Positions 53,799 to 64,000 of a stretch of 64,000 bases of DNA are shown one piece after another. The position numbers and the translations under genes were made by a program. Origin of the DNA: Aplectana chamaeleonis (Eukaryota; Nematoda; Chromadorea; Rhabditida; Cosmocercidae); contig JAPDOI010000039.1 in assembly GCA_029168955.1 (NCBI GenBank), positions 992,001 through 1,056,000 on the forward strand. The letters are read 5' to 3'. How positions within the stretch are numbered: the stretch's first letter is position 1; each line of letters begins with the position of its first letter. The notes below the pieces were generated by a model that was not told where the DNA came from, did no database searches, and was given only the letters and a program-made list of their open reading frames with translations.

Positions 53799-54186
53799 AC
53801 CTCAGGCGACTATCGGCCCCGAGCCGCCTGACTGTTCGGTTCGTGTTCCCAATCTTTGAGTCGGCTTCTGTTGCTGTCCGGGCCCCTGCTGTTGTTGTCC
53901 GGGCTGCTCCGAACAGCAGCAGCAGTGGCCCGGAGAGTTGGAGAGCGGGCCTAACTGTAAGGCGGCTATGGCTCCTATTCGGTGCGTCTCGGGACCGAGA
54001 ATCGCCTGAGACCCCCCGACTGTCCGAGTACGCAGTAGCCACAAAGGCCAGCAAGCGAAAAATACTCAGACGATTCGCGGCTCGGGGCCGCTCCGAACAG
54101 GAGTCGGAGCCACCTGACAGTTCGGCTCGTTATCCCAATCTCCGGGCCTCTACTGTTAATGTCAGGGTAATGATAATTGCCTGAGT
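53799..54186. mobile_element. TIR element with CTCAGGC ends
   Basis: Left CTCAGGCGACTATCGGC, right the complement CTCAGGCAATTATC. Inside, a direct repeat at about 285 bp spacing (GAGCCGCCTGACTGTTCGGT and GAGCCACCTGACAGTTCGGC). The 132-codon frame across it is open on both strands and not convincing as a gene. Confidence 0.7.
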
Positions 54187-54424
54187 AGCATATGGACGAA
54201 GCCCTTTAATTCGTCTATTCAGAGGCGCTCAAATACGGTCATTTCTGCTCGTTTTCAACGCTTACGGCGGCTTTACGTTCAGGGAGAAGTATCACGGATA
54301 TAAGTGTGTTCCTATGGTCCAGCAATCTAGTTTTAGGCCCCACCATAGTCTACTGAGCCGTCCTCTAACTTAGCTAGTATCCTGACTTACACCCCCTTCC
54401 CTGGTGTGTCGGGCGCATGCCCGT
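54187..54424. other. no recognisable feature
   Basis: Nothing supported. Confidence 0.3.
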
Positions 54425-54434
54425 CGATTATGCC

Positions 54435-54986
54435 GGCATGTGGATCGAGTCCACACCGCGGGTGTGGCTAAGGAGCAGTTCGGCTAGCACACGCAACGCG
54501 CGACGGAAAAACGCTGTGCGCGCTCAACTTCCTTGGGGCACGTTAATCGAGGACCTTCGAAAACAATAGTCGTTGTCCCATTGCAGCCGTCCCCCTTTAT
54601 CATTTTTTGCATTTTATTCATATTTTTTTGCTTCTAAGGTGCTTTTTTAGACGCAATGCTTCTCATGCCATCGTTTCAATGGAATTCGCTTTTTATACTA
54701 GTTTTTTTAGAGTTCTTTTTGTTTGCTTCTTGGAGCGCAACGGGAGATGATGATATTGATTCCGACGCCGACCCTACGTCTGACACATCAACCGTCATGA
54801 ACAAAATGCAAAAAAAAACGATAAAGGGGAACGGCTAAAATGGAACAATAACAACTTTTTTGAGTTCCCTCGGTTAACTCGCCTCAAGGACTATGAGCGC
54901 GCACAGCGTTTTACCGTCGCGCGCGTCGTGTGTACCAGCCGAACTGCTCCTTAGCCACACCCGCGGTGTGGATTCGATCCACGTGC
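54435..54986. mobile_element. MULE-like TIR element (copy 2), 10 bp target duplication
   Basis: 552 bp; GGCATGTGGATCGAGTCC to the complement of GCACGTGGATCGAATCC, TIRs about 75 bp. Flanked by CGATTATGCC on both sides (54,425-54,434 and 54,987-54,996). The interior matches copy 1 at 43,991. Confidence 0.9.
54656..54838 (+). CDS. possible captured small secreted-type ORF in MULE-like element
   Basis: 60 codons. The N-terminus has a hydrophobic run (SLFILVFLEFFLFASWSA) like a signal peptide, followed by the acidic TGDDDIDSDADPTSDTST and a basic NKMQKKTIKGNG end. Copy 1 (44,276-44,400) conserves DYIDSDADPTSDTSTFINKM and QKMIKGNGSNGTATTFSS in one frame, with a single 3-nt length difference. No family recognised. 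It may be a captured exon or simply part of the repeat. Confidence 0.35.
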   Translation: MLLMPSFQWNSLFILVFLEFFLFASWSATGDDDIDSDADPTSDTSTVMNKMQKKTIKGNG

Positions 54987-55390
54987 CGATTATGCCCGCG
55001 TACTACGGCCAGCTCAGTCCGGCCACAATGGGGGAGGGGGGTTCCACCTCAGTGAGGAGTGCAACGCATAGGTACCTATCGACCGAGACGGCCACAGCTG
55101 GGTCAGGACAAACCAGGCAGGGATAAGCGGACACATATAAGCGAGTTCTCAACAAGTTAATATGTCTGAAAAGGCTACTTTTACTTGATTACAACTTTGA
55201 TACCACTTGGTTTTGAAAACTTGAGTTTGCAAAAAATTCTTTACTATTATGGTGAAACAGTACTTGGACACTTTCTATCAAGAGGCGATAAAGAGTTACT
55301 TCGGGAGTTTGTTGCTTTCTCGGCTGCACATTTTTAGTGAGCAGTATAGAATGGAGAAACAGTTTGCAGATTTGACTGCCTAGCGCAGAC

Positions 55391-55823
55391 TTAAAGACAG
55401 TGTCCACGATAAAAACCATGTCTGATTTTTTGGTGGAGATCGGCAGCTGTGGGGGGGCCTAGCGCAACCCTAACGTTGAAAAAACTAAGAAAAATGAGCT
55501 CGGAAAGGTTCCCTACGGCCCCAAAGTTGGGCACTCGTCAGCTCGTCACACCCAAATGCACTTTCCACGCCCACCGACGTGAACAAATGAATGCTCGAGA
55601 TTGTGAGATGAGCGATGGTTTCCGATCAATAGCCCCGTTCTTCCCTTCCTTCTCAACTTCTCTCTTTACTCAGGTCAGCTCGCATACATCGGCTGCAAAA
55701 TACGGAAGTTACAAGCCTCGGGCAACTCGTCCAGCATGCCTCTCTAGCTCAATTTTTGAGGGACCATAACTCCGTTCCTAGAAGGTCTTGTACGATTCCA
55801 AAAACATCATTGGAATCAGCATG
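55391..55823 (+). mobile_element. TTAA-family element, truncated (copy 4)
   Basis: Inverted relative to copy 1, starting TTAAAGACAGTGTCCACGAT; cut at ATTGGAATCAGCATG, where unrelated sequence starts. The frame open in copy 1 is open here for 106 codons (55,449-55,769). Confidence 0.9.
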
Positions 55824-55880
55824 TGACCGAATAGCAGATTGCATAGCCGCCGTTCTTTGAGCGCTGGAAGTGTCACAGTA

Positions 55881-56159
55881 CTGTGCTTATCTGGGCCAAA
55901 TTCCGGTCCGCGATTGCGTTTCGACACGCTTTGCAGCCGCACGCGTTCAAGTCAGTCGGGTTTCCAGCGCCAAAGCCGACTCGATGTGGCTTCTTTATAC
56001 AATTTTCTCCTATTTTTCTTAGTTTCCGGTTTCCAAAACCCACCTAGAGTCAGCAGATCGGCGGCTGCGGCGCTGGAAGCTCTTCTGACTCGGGAGCGTG
56101 CGGCCGCAAAGCGTGTCGAGACGCAATTGTGGACCGGAATTTGACCCAGATAAGCACAG
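55881..56159. mobile_element. CTGTGC-type palindromic MITE (copy 3)
   Basis: 279 bp, in the left arm of the inverted duplication; the left TA is present, while the right flank is GAAATC (mirrored as ...GATTTA in the other arm). Confidence 0.9.
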
Positions 56160-56389
56160 GAAATCTTGACGTCATCTGCAAACTGCTTGCATTTGACACC
56201 TTGAAGCTCTAGCAGTGCTGGAACTTCTGCAGTGTACTCTTTTCCGGAGTAGTGGGACGTATACGAAAACTTTGCAAAAAAACTCCTTGTTTTGGGTCCA
56301 CTTTTAAGCCTAAACTTTCAGACAGGGTTTTGAGGTTGAAAGGGGTTAAAGATGAGGATCCGCCACCTGCTCTCATAAGTCATCTAGCA

Positions 56390-56757
56390 CTTCTTCATAT
56401 ATCTTCTTCATATGACTGGTCAGAGATTTTAGATGACAATGGACAATGTGACGTGATATATTTTGATTTCGAAAAAGCTTTCGATAGAGTTAACATCGCA
56501 AAACTTTTGCACAAAATGGGCGCATTAAATTTCAATACTAAAATTCTACTCTGGCTAAAGCAATTTCTCAATGGTAAAACTTTCCAAGTTAATGTAAATA
56601 TGACTCTATCCGAAACAATGCAGGCCTCAAGCGGTGTACCCCAGGGAGAAGTTTTATCCCCTATACTGCTTAACATCTACACTGCAGAAGTTCCAGCATT
56701 GCTAGAGATTCAAGGTGTCAAATGCAAGCAGTTTGCAGATGACGTCAAGATTTACTG
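56390..56757 (+). pseudogene. CR1/Jockey-like LINE RT fragment
   Basis: Reads CDVIYFDFEKAFDRVNIAKL, LWLKQFLNGKTFQVNVNMTL, SGVPQGEVLSPILLNIYTAE and CKQFADDVKIY: motif A, SGVPQG and FADD of the RT core, all in one open frame with catalytic aspartates present. It begins inside 56,390-56,420 and is cut after KIY by the CTGTGC MITE at 56,755. No endonuclease or C-terminus is nearby. Confidence 0.9.
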
Positions 56758-57033
56758 TGCTTATCTGGGTCAAATTCCGGTCCGCAATCGCGTCTCGACA
56801 CGCTTTGCGGCCGCACGCTCCCGAGTCAGAAAAGCTTCCAGCGCCGCAGCCGCCGATCTACTGACTCTAGGTGGGTTTTGGAAACCGGAAACTAAGAAAA
56901 ATAGGAGAAAATTGTATAAAAAAGCCTCATCGAGTCGGCTTCGGCGCTGGAAACCCGACTGACTGGAACGCGTGCGGTTGCAAAGCGTGTCGAGACGCAA
57001 TTGCGGACCGGAATTTGGCCCAGATAAGCACAG
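56755..57033. mobile_element. CTGTGC-type palindromic MITE (copy 4)
   Basis: 279 bp, flanked by TA (56,753-56,754 and 57,034-57,035); inserted in the RT codon run KIY. Confidence 0.92.
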
Positions 57034-57092
57034 TACTGTGACACTTCCAGCGCTCAAAGAACGGCGGCTATGCAATCTGCTATTCGGTCACA

Positions 57093-57520
57093 TGCTGATT
57101 CCAATGATGTTTTTGGAATCGTACAAGACCTTCTAGGAACGGAGTTATGGTCCCTCAAAAATTGAGCTAGAGAAGCATGCTGGACGAGTTGTCCGAGGCT
57201 TGTAACTTCCGTATTTTGCAGCCGATGTATGCGAGCTGACCTGAGTAAAGAGAGAAGTTGAGAATGAAGGGAAGAACGGGGCTATTGATCGGAAACCATC
57301 GCTCGTCTCACAATCTCGAGCATTCATTTGTTCACGTCGGTGGGCGTGGAAAGTGCATTTGGGTGTGACGAGCTGACGAGTGTCCAACTTTGGGGCCGTA
57401 GGGAACCTTTCCGAACTCGTTTTTCTTAGTTTTTTCAACGTTAGGGTTGCGCTAGGCCCCGCAGCCGCCGATCTCCACCAAAAAATCAGACATGGTTTTT
57501 ATCGTGGACACTGTCGTTAA
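57093..57520 (-). mobile_element. TTAA-family element, truncated (copy 5)
   Basis: Mirror of copy 4 in the right arm. The minus frame is open for 97 codons (57,145-57,438). Ends CACTGTCGTTAA, with a change in the TIR shared in part with copy 4. Confidence 0.9.
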
Positions 57521-57798
57521 GTCTGCGCTAGGCAGTCAAATCTGCAAACTGTTTCTCCATTCTATACTGCTCACTAAAAATGTGCAGCTGAGAAAGCAAC
57601 AAACTCCCGAAGTAACTCTTAATCGTCTATTGATAGAAAGTGTCCAAATTACTGTTTCACCATAATAGTAAAGAATTTTTTTTTGCAAGCTCCAAGTTTT
57701 CGAAACCAAGTGGTATCAAAGTTGTAGCGTAAAAGCAGCCTTTTCAGACATATTAACTTGTTGAGAACTCGTTTATATGTGTCCGCTTATCGCTGCTT

Positions 57799-58913
57799 GG
57801 AGTGCTGATGGTAGTAATTGTGAGAGGAATTTGATTAATTCTGCAAGTGCTTTGTCCGGCTTTTTCAAAATATGTAGAACAATGTTCACAGCGGTTGTCA
57901 AAGGCGGTGCTCAATAATATTTCCGATTTCGAGATCATTAGCTGAAACGATGAGTTGACTAAATGGCAGAGAGTTTGTTAAGAAATGGTGTAAAGGACAA
58001 AAAAAGAAAAATCTTAAAAGGCAACGATTGAAACCGCATTTAACGTTTTACCAGAAATCGAAACATCCAAGGTTCATTGCAACAACAATGTCGAAAACCG
58101 TCCACTAGCATTATACGGCCCCGAAACTTGAACATAGTGTGCCCCCCGCACCCACTTCCTCGGTCCCCTGTAGCCGATTTTGTTGTTTTAATGGGCCTCG
58201 TGCCGGCTTGTAGGCCAAATACACAGACAGTGAATCGCCCAAGAGCAGTCCGGCTGACTAAACGCACTGCTCGCGGCGCTCCAGACGTCAGCTCAGCGGC
58301 TTTCCGTCGTACCCGTCAAACTCTTACTAGATGCCATTCTTTCTGTGTGTTCGATCAACGTGCCCCTCGGAGCTCTTGATTTCCGGTGGAAATTCAAAGG
58401 CTGCTTCCATCGTCAGCACTGCATTCAGCTAGACTATTCTCATTCCACTCCTGTAGCCTAACAAGGGAAACCATGCAATCGTTGATTGAAGTGAGCAAAA
58501 TGAAAATCTTGAGTTTGCTGCCCGCCCCCGGATCGACTTGGCTGGGTCGCGCTGACCGCAAGCCCCTTTCAGAATATGTGAATCCTTTGCAGGTCAATCA
58601 CACTTTGCACTTCTCGAAAAGACTCCCAACCTTTGGATCTCTAGCCGTGATTTGTACGGAAACTTTTATTAGGAGGAAGGAAATCAACAGAATTATCTCC
58701 GGCGAGGAATATGCTAAGGCTTTTTAGAACTTGATAGCGACTCCTATACAGATCACATACAGAACAGCGCTACTGCCCTTTTGCATGGAGTACCACATTA
58801 CTTAACAAATATTGGTGTATTATAGCACAAAACAGATTTTGCCGTTTACCGTTTGCCGGACATTTTTGGAGTTTGCCAATGCCGTTTGCCGAAATTTGAA
58901 ATTCCACCCCTGG
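57799..58913. other. mostly unassigned, TTAA-family left portion at 57,898
   Basis: CAAAGGCGGTGCTCAATAAT then GAGATCATTAGCTGA resembles the start of the 26.86 kb element. No right end. The rest contains frames up to 113 codons on either strand, none recognised. TGCCGTTTGCCG phrases are at 58,840-58,890. Confidence 0.4.
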
Positions 58914-59304
58914 GCGGCATGCATGAACGCTGCGAAGGAGGTCAGGGATCCGCTTTGCTTCCTATGCGCGCAGCGTCGTGCCACCTGACGGCCTCGAAGT
59001 GCATGGCGTATATTGGTGTGTCGCGGACGTAAATGCAGCTACTAGAGCAAACTCTATGCCAAGCGGCATTTTTAGTCATCCGGGCCGCTCTCTGGCACTT
59101 TTTAGTTATCCCGTGCATATCGATAATTGGAAGCAAACGCGACTGGGATGACAGAAAATGTGCGCGTAGAGTTTGCACTGGAAAGTGCATTTACGTCCGC
59201 GATACATTAATATACGCTATGCACTTCGGGCCGTCCCGTGCCTCGACACATAGGATGCGGAGCGGCTCCCTGATCTCTTCGCAGCGTTCATGCATGCCGC
59301 CTCT
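58914..59304. mobile_element. palindromic element with GGCGGCATGCATGAACGC ends
   Basis: 391 bp. The left and right halves are complementary over about 170 bp each, for example GCGTATATTGGTGTGTCGCG paired near 59,190-59,215. A further partial end lies at 52,905. Confidence 0.9.
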
Positions 59305-60028
59305 GAATTTTATTGAGTAAGTGCGAAATGGGTTTCTGGAATCAGGCTCAGACTCAGCGTTGTTCCGGGTGTTTTGGACGAATGACCCCCATTTTTGAAA
59401 GGAACGTTTTTGGCCTGATTAACGGCCGCCTAGGATTGGTGTATGGTGTAGAAACTGCACCTCGCTGTTCTGCAATGCGAAGCTTTTTTTCTGGTTTCAT
59501 ATCTGAAACGGTTCCGGACGTCTTTCGTTTCTGTTTTTTTTTTCTCGTTGTGGTCTCCCTATTCGGAAGTCCATGAACAGCGCTCCATGAGCTGCGCTCT
59601 TCGAAAAATTTCAGCTCAGTGAGCATTCGAAAAGCTCTTGAGAAACCGGAATTATTTTCTTTCTCCGGAATTGGTTCTCTTGGTCCGGTAGCGCTATAGA
59701 ACCAACGTGGGACGCACATTTGAATGGCCATAACTCAGCTCGGAATCGGTTCTACAAGCTAACATTTGGAATCTCACATCTCCTAACCACTGCCTACTGA
59801 ATTCCCTCATACCTTGGCCATATTTCTGGAAGAGACTTTTCCAATTCTTACAAAGATTTTTCGAATGTTTACTTTTCAAATAAATTACCTGATATTCTCC
59901 AAAAAGGACTGCTTGATTGGAAGTTTATGTGGGGAAACTTGTATTTGATTCTGTCTTCTTTTACCTGGAATGAAGTTCCTGTCCGCAGTTACAGACATCC
60001 ACTGTTGCAGTACGCAGCTCAAAGATCC
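59305..60028. other. no recognisable gene
   Basis: Minus frame of 125 codons (59,354-59,731), basic and low complexity in the centre (TTRKKKQKRK). Not recognised. Confidence 0.3.
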
Positions 60029-60502
60029 CTACCAACGCGTAGCTAGATGCCTCACGCTGAAACCAGAGACGCTCAGGGTTTCGGAGGCATCTAGTCTGAT
60101 TTTGACACGAGAATTTACGTAAGTTACGGAAAGTTTAGCCTCAGTTGGTGAAATTTTAGCTACAGTGCCCGCATATTCTACGTAAATTCTCGCTACAGCA
60201 CCCACATATTCTACGCTTGTTCTCGTTGCAGCACTCGGCCGATCGACCCACCCAGTCTTAATCCGTACTAGAAAGGCGATCCCCGCTGCGATCGAGCGCA
60301 TCGCCGTTTCTTCCCCGCGGCCTGCGGCATCCCAGCGGCCAAAATTATCGCTAGCAAGGTCTTCCAGAGAGCGACACGCGGTCACCCTCCACGACCACAC
60401 GCAGAGTGTCAAGTTTTCCGTGGGTTGACTGGGCCGAAACTGTTCGAACCGCATCCCTGCGTGCCGCGTAGCCAACGCGGGTTTCAGATTGCATTTCAAC
60501 AC
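60029..60502 (-). repeat. dispersed repeat with internal ~31 bp tandem units (copy 2)
   Basis: Close match to 22,380-22,930. The minus strand is open for 157 codons, sharing SQPTENLTLC, DNFGRWDAAGRGEETAMR, RIKTGWVDRPSAA and YVEYAGTVAKISPTEAKLSV with the other copy, but with one tandem unit fewer. Confidence 0.75.
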
Positions 60503-60548
60503 AGGCTGTCGCTAAATCCGTAGATTCTCGCTACAAAATTATAGATAT

Positions 60549-61225
60549 AATTTGTAACTGTTTTGCTTCGCTATAAAAGGGTTATGATTTGGCTTTGAAG
60601 AAATCACGAGAATCTCGTTAAAAAAACTGAAATACTTCTTGTGTATGATTTGGCACATTTGCCACGAGGGAACGCCAAAAAGTGAGTGAAATGATGGACC
60701 ACTGATTTGGCCGTACACTTGTTTAATAAACAACAAAAGTTGAGAGTAGCATTGAAAAACCAAATCACACCCGTCTTACTGAGCACCCACATATCTTTGT
60801 GTGACTGCAATTATTTTCAAATTCATTAAATATTGTTTCTGATACGAATATGGTTCATTACTTATCCGCTAGCGAATATACAGACATGAAGAAATCAGTA
60901 AATTCGAAATTATGCGTTTCTGAATTTTTGGTGAACGCCAAAACTTGATTCTCAGCTTTGCAAAGCTAAGTTGTAAATATTAGCTTGATTGGAGAAAATA
61001 CGGGTGTGATTTGTTTTTTCAATGCTACTCTCAACTTTTGTTGTTTAATAAACAAGTGTACGGCCAGATCAATGGTCCATCATTTCACTCACTTTTTGGC
61101 GTTCCCTCGTGGCAAATGTGCCAAATTATACACAAGAAGTATTTCACTTCTTTTAACGAGATTCTCGTGATTTCTTCAATGCCAAATCATAACCCTTTTA
61201 TAGCGAAGCAAAACAGTTACAAATT
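60549..61225. mobile_element. palindromic foldback element
   Basis: The left arm 60,549-60,775 and right arm 61,000-61,225 are near-perfect complements (AATTTGTAACTGTTTTGCTT at the ends); the spacer is about 225 bp. 677 bp in all. Short mirrored frames in both arms are artefacts. Confidence 0.92.
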
Positions 61226-61428
61226 TCATTTTATTTTAGCAAAGGTTCCCTTTCAGAAAAAAAGCAAAAAGGTCGCTTATGATCTTCCGGTCGTTATCTT
61301 CCGTAATCTACTGGAAACTTGAAAAGGACTTCATAATTGTGTTCAGCGCCCCAAATAACATTTGTGGTGGGCGGACTATTATACCAAATTTCCCCCCTGA
61401 GGTTGGATTGTGCCTTTCAGAAGCGACC
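61226..61428. other. left flank of minisatellite element
   Basis: Contains a phrase GTGTTCAGCGCCCCAAATAAC similar in style to 49.99 and 50.28 kb (GGGCGCTGA). Otherwise unassigned. Confidence 0.35.
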
Positions 61429-62255
61429 TCCGCACTTCCAGTGGGGTCCCATGCACTTATCAAAGCGTCCTGCGCACTCCCAAATGGGTCCCACACACTT
61501 TCTGCGGCGTCCGGCGCACTCCCATATGGGTCCCGCACACTTTATACGGCGTCCGGCGCACTCCCAAATGGGTCCCACACACTTTCTACGGCGTCCGGCG
61601 CACTCCCATATGGGTGTCACACACTTTCTACGGCGTCCTGCCACTCCCATATGGGTCCCACACACTTCCTACGGCGTCCGGCGCACTCCCAAATGAGTTC
61701 CACACACTTTCTACGGCGTCCTGCCACTCCATATGGGTCCTACACACTTTCTACGGCGTCCGGCGCACTCCCAAATGAGTACCACACTTTCTACGGCGTC
61801 CGGCGCACTCCCATATGGGTCCCGCACACTATCTAAGGCGTCCGGCGCACTCCCAAATGGGTCCCACACACTTTCTACGGCGTCCGGCGCACTCCCAAAT
61901 GGTCCCACAGACTTTCTACGGCGTCCGTCGCACTCCCATATGGGTCCCGCACACTTTCTACGGCGTCCGGCGCACTCCCATATGGGTCCCGCACACTTTC
62001 TACGGCGTCCGGCGCACTCCCAAATGGGTCCCACACACTTTCTACGGCGTCCTGCGCACTCCCAAATGGGTCCCACAGGCTTTCTACGGCGTCCGTCGCA
62101 CTCCCATATGGGTCCCGCACACTTTCTAAGGCGTCCGGCGCACTCCCATATTTGTGTCACACACTTTCTACGGCGTCCTGCCACTCCCATATGGGTCCCA
62201 CATATTTTCTACGGCGTCCTGCCACTCTCACCGTGTTCCCGTACGCCTTCTACGG
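61429..62255. repeat. minisatellite, ~42 bp units (derived family)
   Basis: About 20 units of CACTCCCAAATGGGTCCCAC followed by ACACTTTCTACGGCGTCCGG CG, with CATATGGG and AAATGGG variants. Frames on both strands stay open for up to about 200 codons because 42 is a multiple of three. Confidence 0.95.
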
Positions 62256-62880
62256 CATCCTGCGCGCTCTTGGAATCCTACTCACACCATACGGCGGTCC
62301 GAAAAGTACTTCTAAGGTCTCGTCGAATTGGTACAGCGTGAAACCAAAACCGTCTCGAACAGGGCACAATCTTGTTTGGAAGCCTATCAGTAACTGTGTT
62401 GATTTTCATTAGTTCATTTTTAAGGATAAGTGAGCGTCGGCTGGTTTGTATAAACATGTTTACTTGTTTTTGATTATCTTCGACCTCAATTTTGAGGTTC
62501 CGCAAAAATTGAGTTTTTAACTCCAAATTTTAATAGGAGCGACCTGCATCCATTTCCAGCCTCCTGTCCAAAAATGAGCTTCCTAGCTCAATTTTAAGTG
62601 TACCCACAAGTTGATGAACGCCAACTGAAAAAAAAGGAGAATAACACCAAAATCGAGCGGTTTTTTCAAATTTACTCGAAAACCAGCGAACCATTCCTAA
62701 CCATTTTTGGGCGATAAAACCAACTTTTAGCGCTCTTTTCAATGCAATTTGGATCTAATTTCTAGGTTCACTCTGAACTCAGATTTCGAAAAAGCGGTTC
62801 AGCGCGTGGCCAGTTCAAAACCAAATCTGGTGGGCGCTTCGCGCGCACCACAATATACGGGTTTAGCGTCAGAGATATCA
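62256..62880. repeat. conserved right flank of minisatellite element (copy 2)
   Basis: Matches 11,216-11,960 in order: AAAAGTACTTCTAAGGTC, AACATGTTTACTTGTTTTTG, AAATGAGCTTCCTAGCTCAA, GGCGCTTCGCGCGCACCACA. Confidence 0.85.
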
Positions 62881-64000
62881 ATGTTTCGAATTTAGCCTTC
62901 GTTTTTACGTAGAATACGCGCAGAATTTGCACTCTTGTAGCCTCGACACAAGAATATGCGGGTTTTTGCTATCGTAGCCAAAACCCGTAGTTTACCACTA
63001 CATGGAATGGGGCGGCGTTTCAGGCCGCGCCCTCGTAGGCATCTAGCTACTCAGACGTTCGCCGTTGTCTACAGGACGTCGATCCGCCCAGAACGAGCCA
63101 CCGCTAGCGAACAGGCAGTTCTACGCGGGGCTGTCCCGCTGTGCTGTTGAGCAGAAAGCGACGGGCTGTTAAACAGCCTATCGACCAGCAATCCCGCCGA
63201 GTGCCACAAATCGACCCAGACCGAGTTGTTGTCCACAGGACGTCGATTCGGGATGTCTTCGGCTGCGCAGGTCGATTGGCTGCTCTACAGAACATTATCA
63301 CGAAGATTGTGCCGTCCGAGTTCTCATTTTTGGTTATGTAAGATTTGCAATCCGTTTTTTTTTTGATGATGCTGTAGACTTCTATAGTAAATTTTCTCAT
63401 TTTTTGATTATGTGAGATCTGTGATTCGATTTTTAATAATGTCTTTCCGTGGAAGGGGTGTTTGACCTACTGAGAGGCGCACATCGCGGAGTTCCCGTGC
63501 TGGATCCGAAGGATTCCGTGGTTTACGGAGCTTTCAGCAATCGCCTTCGTGGGCAGTTTTCGGTTTGTTCCATCCGTTTATGTGTGTCCTTTGCGTCGTC
63601 GTTTTAAGATGTTTGAGAGGAATCTCTGATCATTCGGTGGTTTATTTACCCTGGTTCCCATCCATGTTGTGAATACTCGAGGAGAGGTAAATGTAACGAG
63701 AAGAAAAAATGTAGATGTAAAAAAAATAAGCGTAATTAGCCGATATCACCACTTCTGGTTAACAAGGCAAGCCATTTTAGCGTAGTCCGGAATGAGAGAA
63801 ATGGAAAACATTGCTGCGTGCTCAAAAAAAATCGCCGCATTCGAAGCGTGGCGAATATTTATCCAGCTCGAGTGACCACACCCATTGAAAGGGTGTATTG
63901 CAGGAACCCGTGCTCCAAACAGCAGCACGTGCTGCAAATTTTTACCGGAGGAGCGCGTGCTGCAAGGATGTTCAGCGTTATCGTAGCAGCACATCGGCAC
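62881..64000. other. unassigned end of window
   Basis: TTGTCTACAGGACGTCGAT and TTGTCCACAGGACGTCGATT form a direct repeat about 163 bp apart (63,066 and 63,229). A GC-rich frame on each strand overlaps it. The last 300 bp contain GCAGCACGTGCTGCAA and similar phrases. No gene recognised. Confidence 0.35.

Larger units (their letters stand above)
55120..57798. repeat. 2.7 kb inverted duplication, arms ~1.12 kb
   Basis: The left arm 55,120-56,237 and right arm 56,677-57,798 are complements with very few differences, around a 440 bp spacer. Each arm contains part of a TTAA element and a CTGTGC MITE. The inner 78 bp of the left arm is an inverted copy of LINE RT sequence whose original lies at 56,677-56,754. 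Confidence 0.93.

Noticed and set aside
53786..54184. 132-codon frame open also on the opposite strand
   Set aside because: It coincides with a TIR element with internal direct repeats; double-strand openness reflects GC-rich composition.
58040..58267. Possible exon with the catalytic His of the S1 protease (minus strand, a CGG...HC phrase)
   Set aside because: The strand and order would fit, but the spacing and residues around His do not match the TAAHC box, and GTL-like residues lie in another frame.
61279..62341. Repeat-protein-like frames of up to 202 codons
   Set aside because: They follow the 42 bp minisatellite unit on both strands; no start context, splice sites or domain.

Overview
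Base composition, interrupted reading frames and repeat content point to an animal nuclear genome, not a prokaryote. Several sequences fit a clade V (strongylid) nematode, with a hookworm such as Ancylostoma most likely. The evidence is an RTE-type LINE whose protein resembles the very abundant hookworm family, short introns with near-canonical splice sites, and dense small foldback elements. The genus is an inference.

Almost the whole window is mobile or repetitive DNA. From 0.4 to 3.3 kb there is a dead RTE-like LINE on the minus strand, with a second scrap at 3.7 kb. From 6.9 to 13.4 kb there are small terminal-inverted-repeat (TIR) elements, a minisatellite-bearing element and a 1.56 kb palindrome. 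From 13.7 to 18.0 kb lies a nearly full-length CR1/Jockey-like LINE on the plus strand, interrupted by a 149 bp MITE and a 1.08 kb Harbinger-like element. From 22.9 to 25.8 kb are two minus-strand pieces of a related LINE. From 27.6 to 28.7 kb is a diverged ~150 bp satellite, and from 29.96 to 31.05 kb a pure GT-rich 15 bp minisatellite. From 34.9 to 36.8 kb is a third LINE type. From 37 to 43 kb are more palindromic elements and a transposon-associated pseudogene.

The one convincing host gene is a trypsin-like serine protease (S1 family) on the minus strand. Three phase-matched exons at 44,531-45,113 include the GDSGG active-site motif. A fourth exon at about 52.5-52.8 kb carries the NDIAILEL (catalytic Asp) and PICLP motifs. 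The ~7.4 kb between them is filled with repeats. The catalytic His exon and the last exon were not found, so the locus may be partial or decayed.

The rest (46-64 kb) is a mosaic of TIR elements. It includes a ~2.7 kb inverted duplication (55.1-57.8 kb) with a reverse-transcriptase fragment at its centre, MULE-like elements with 10 bp target duplications, and an ~0.85 kb minisatellite at 61.4-62.3 kb. Two insertions can be checked against empty sites inside this same window, which makes their target-site duplications unusually well supported. No rRNA, CRISPR or bacterial operon structure is present.
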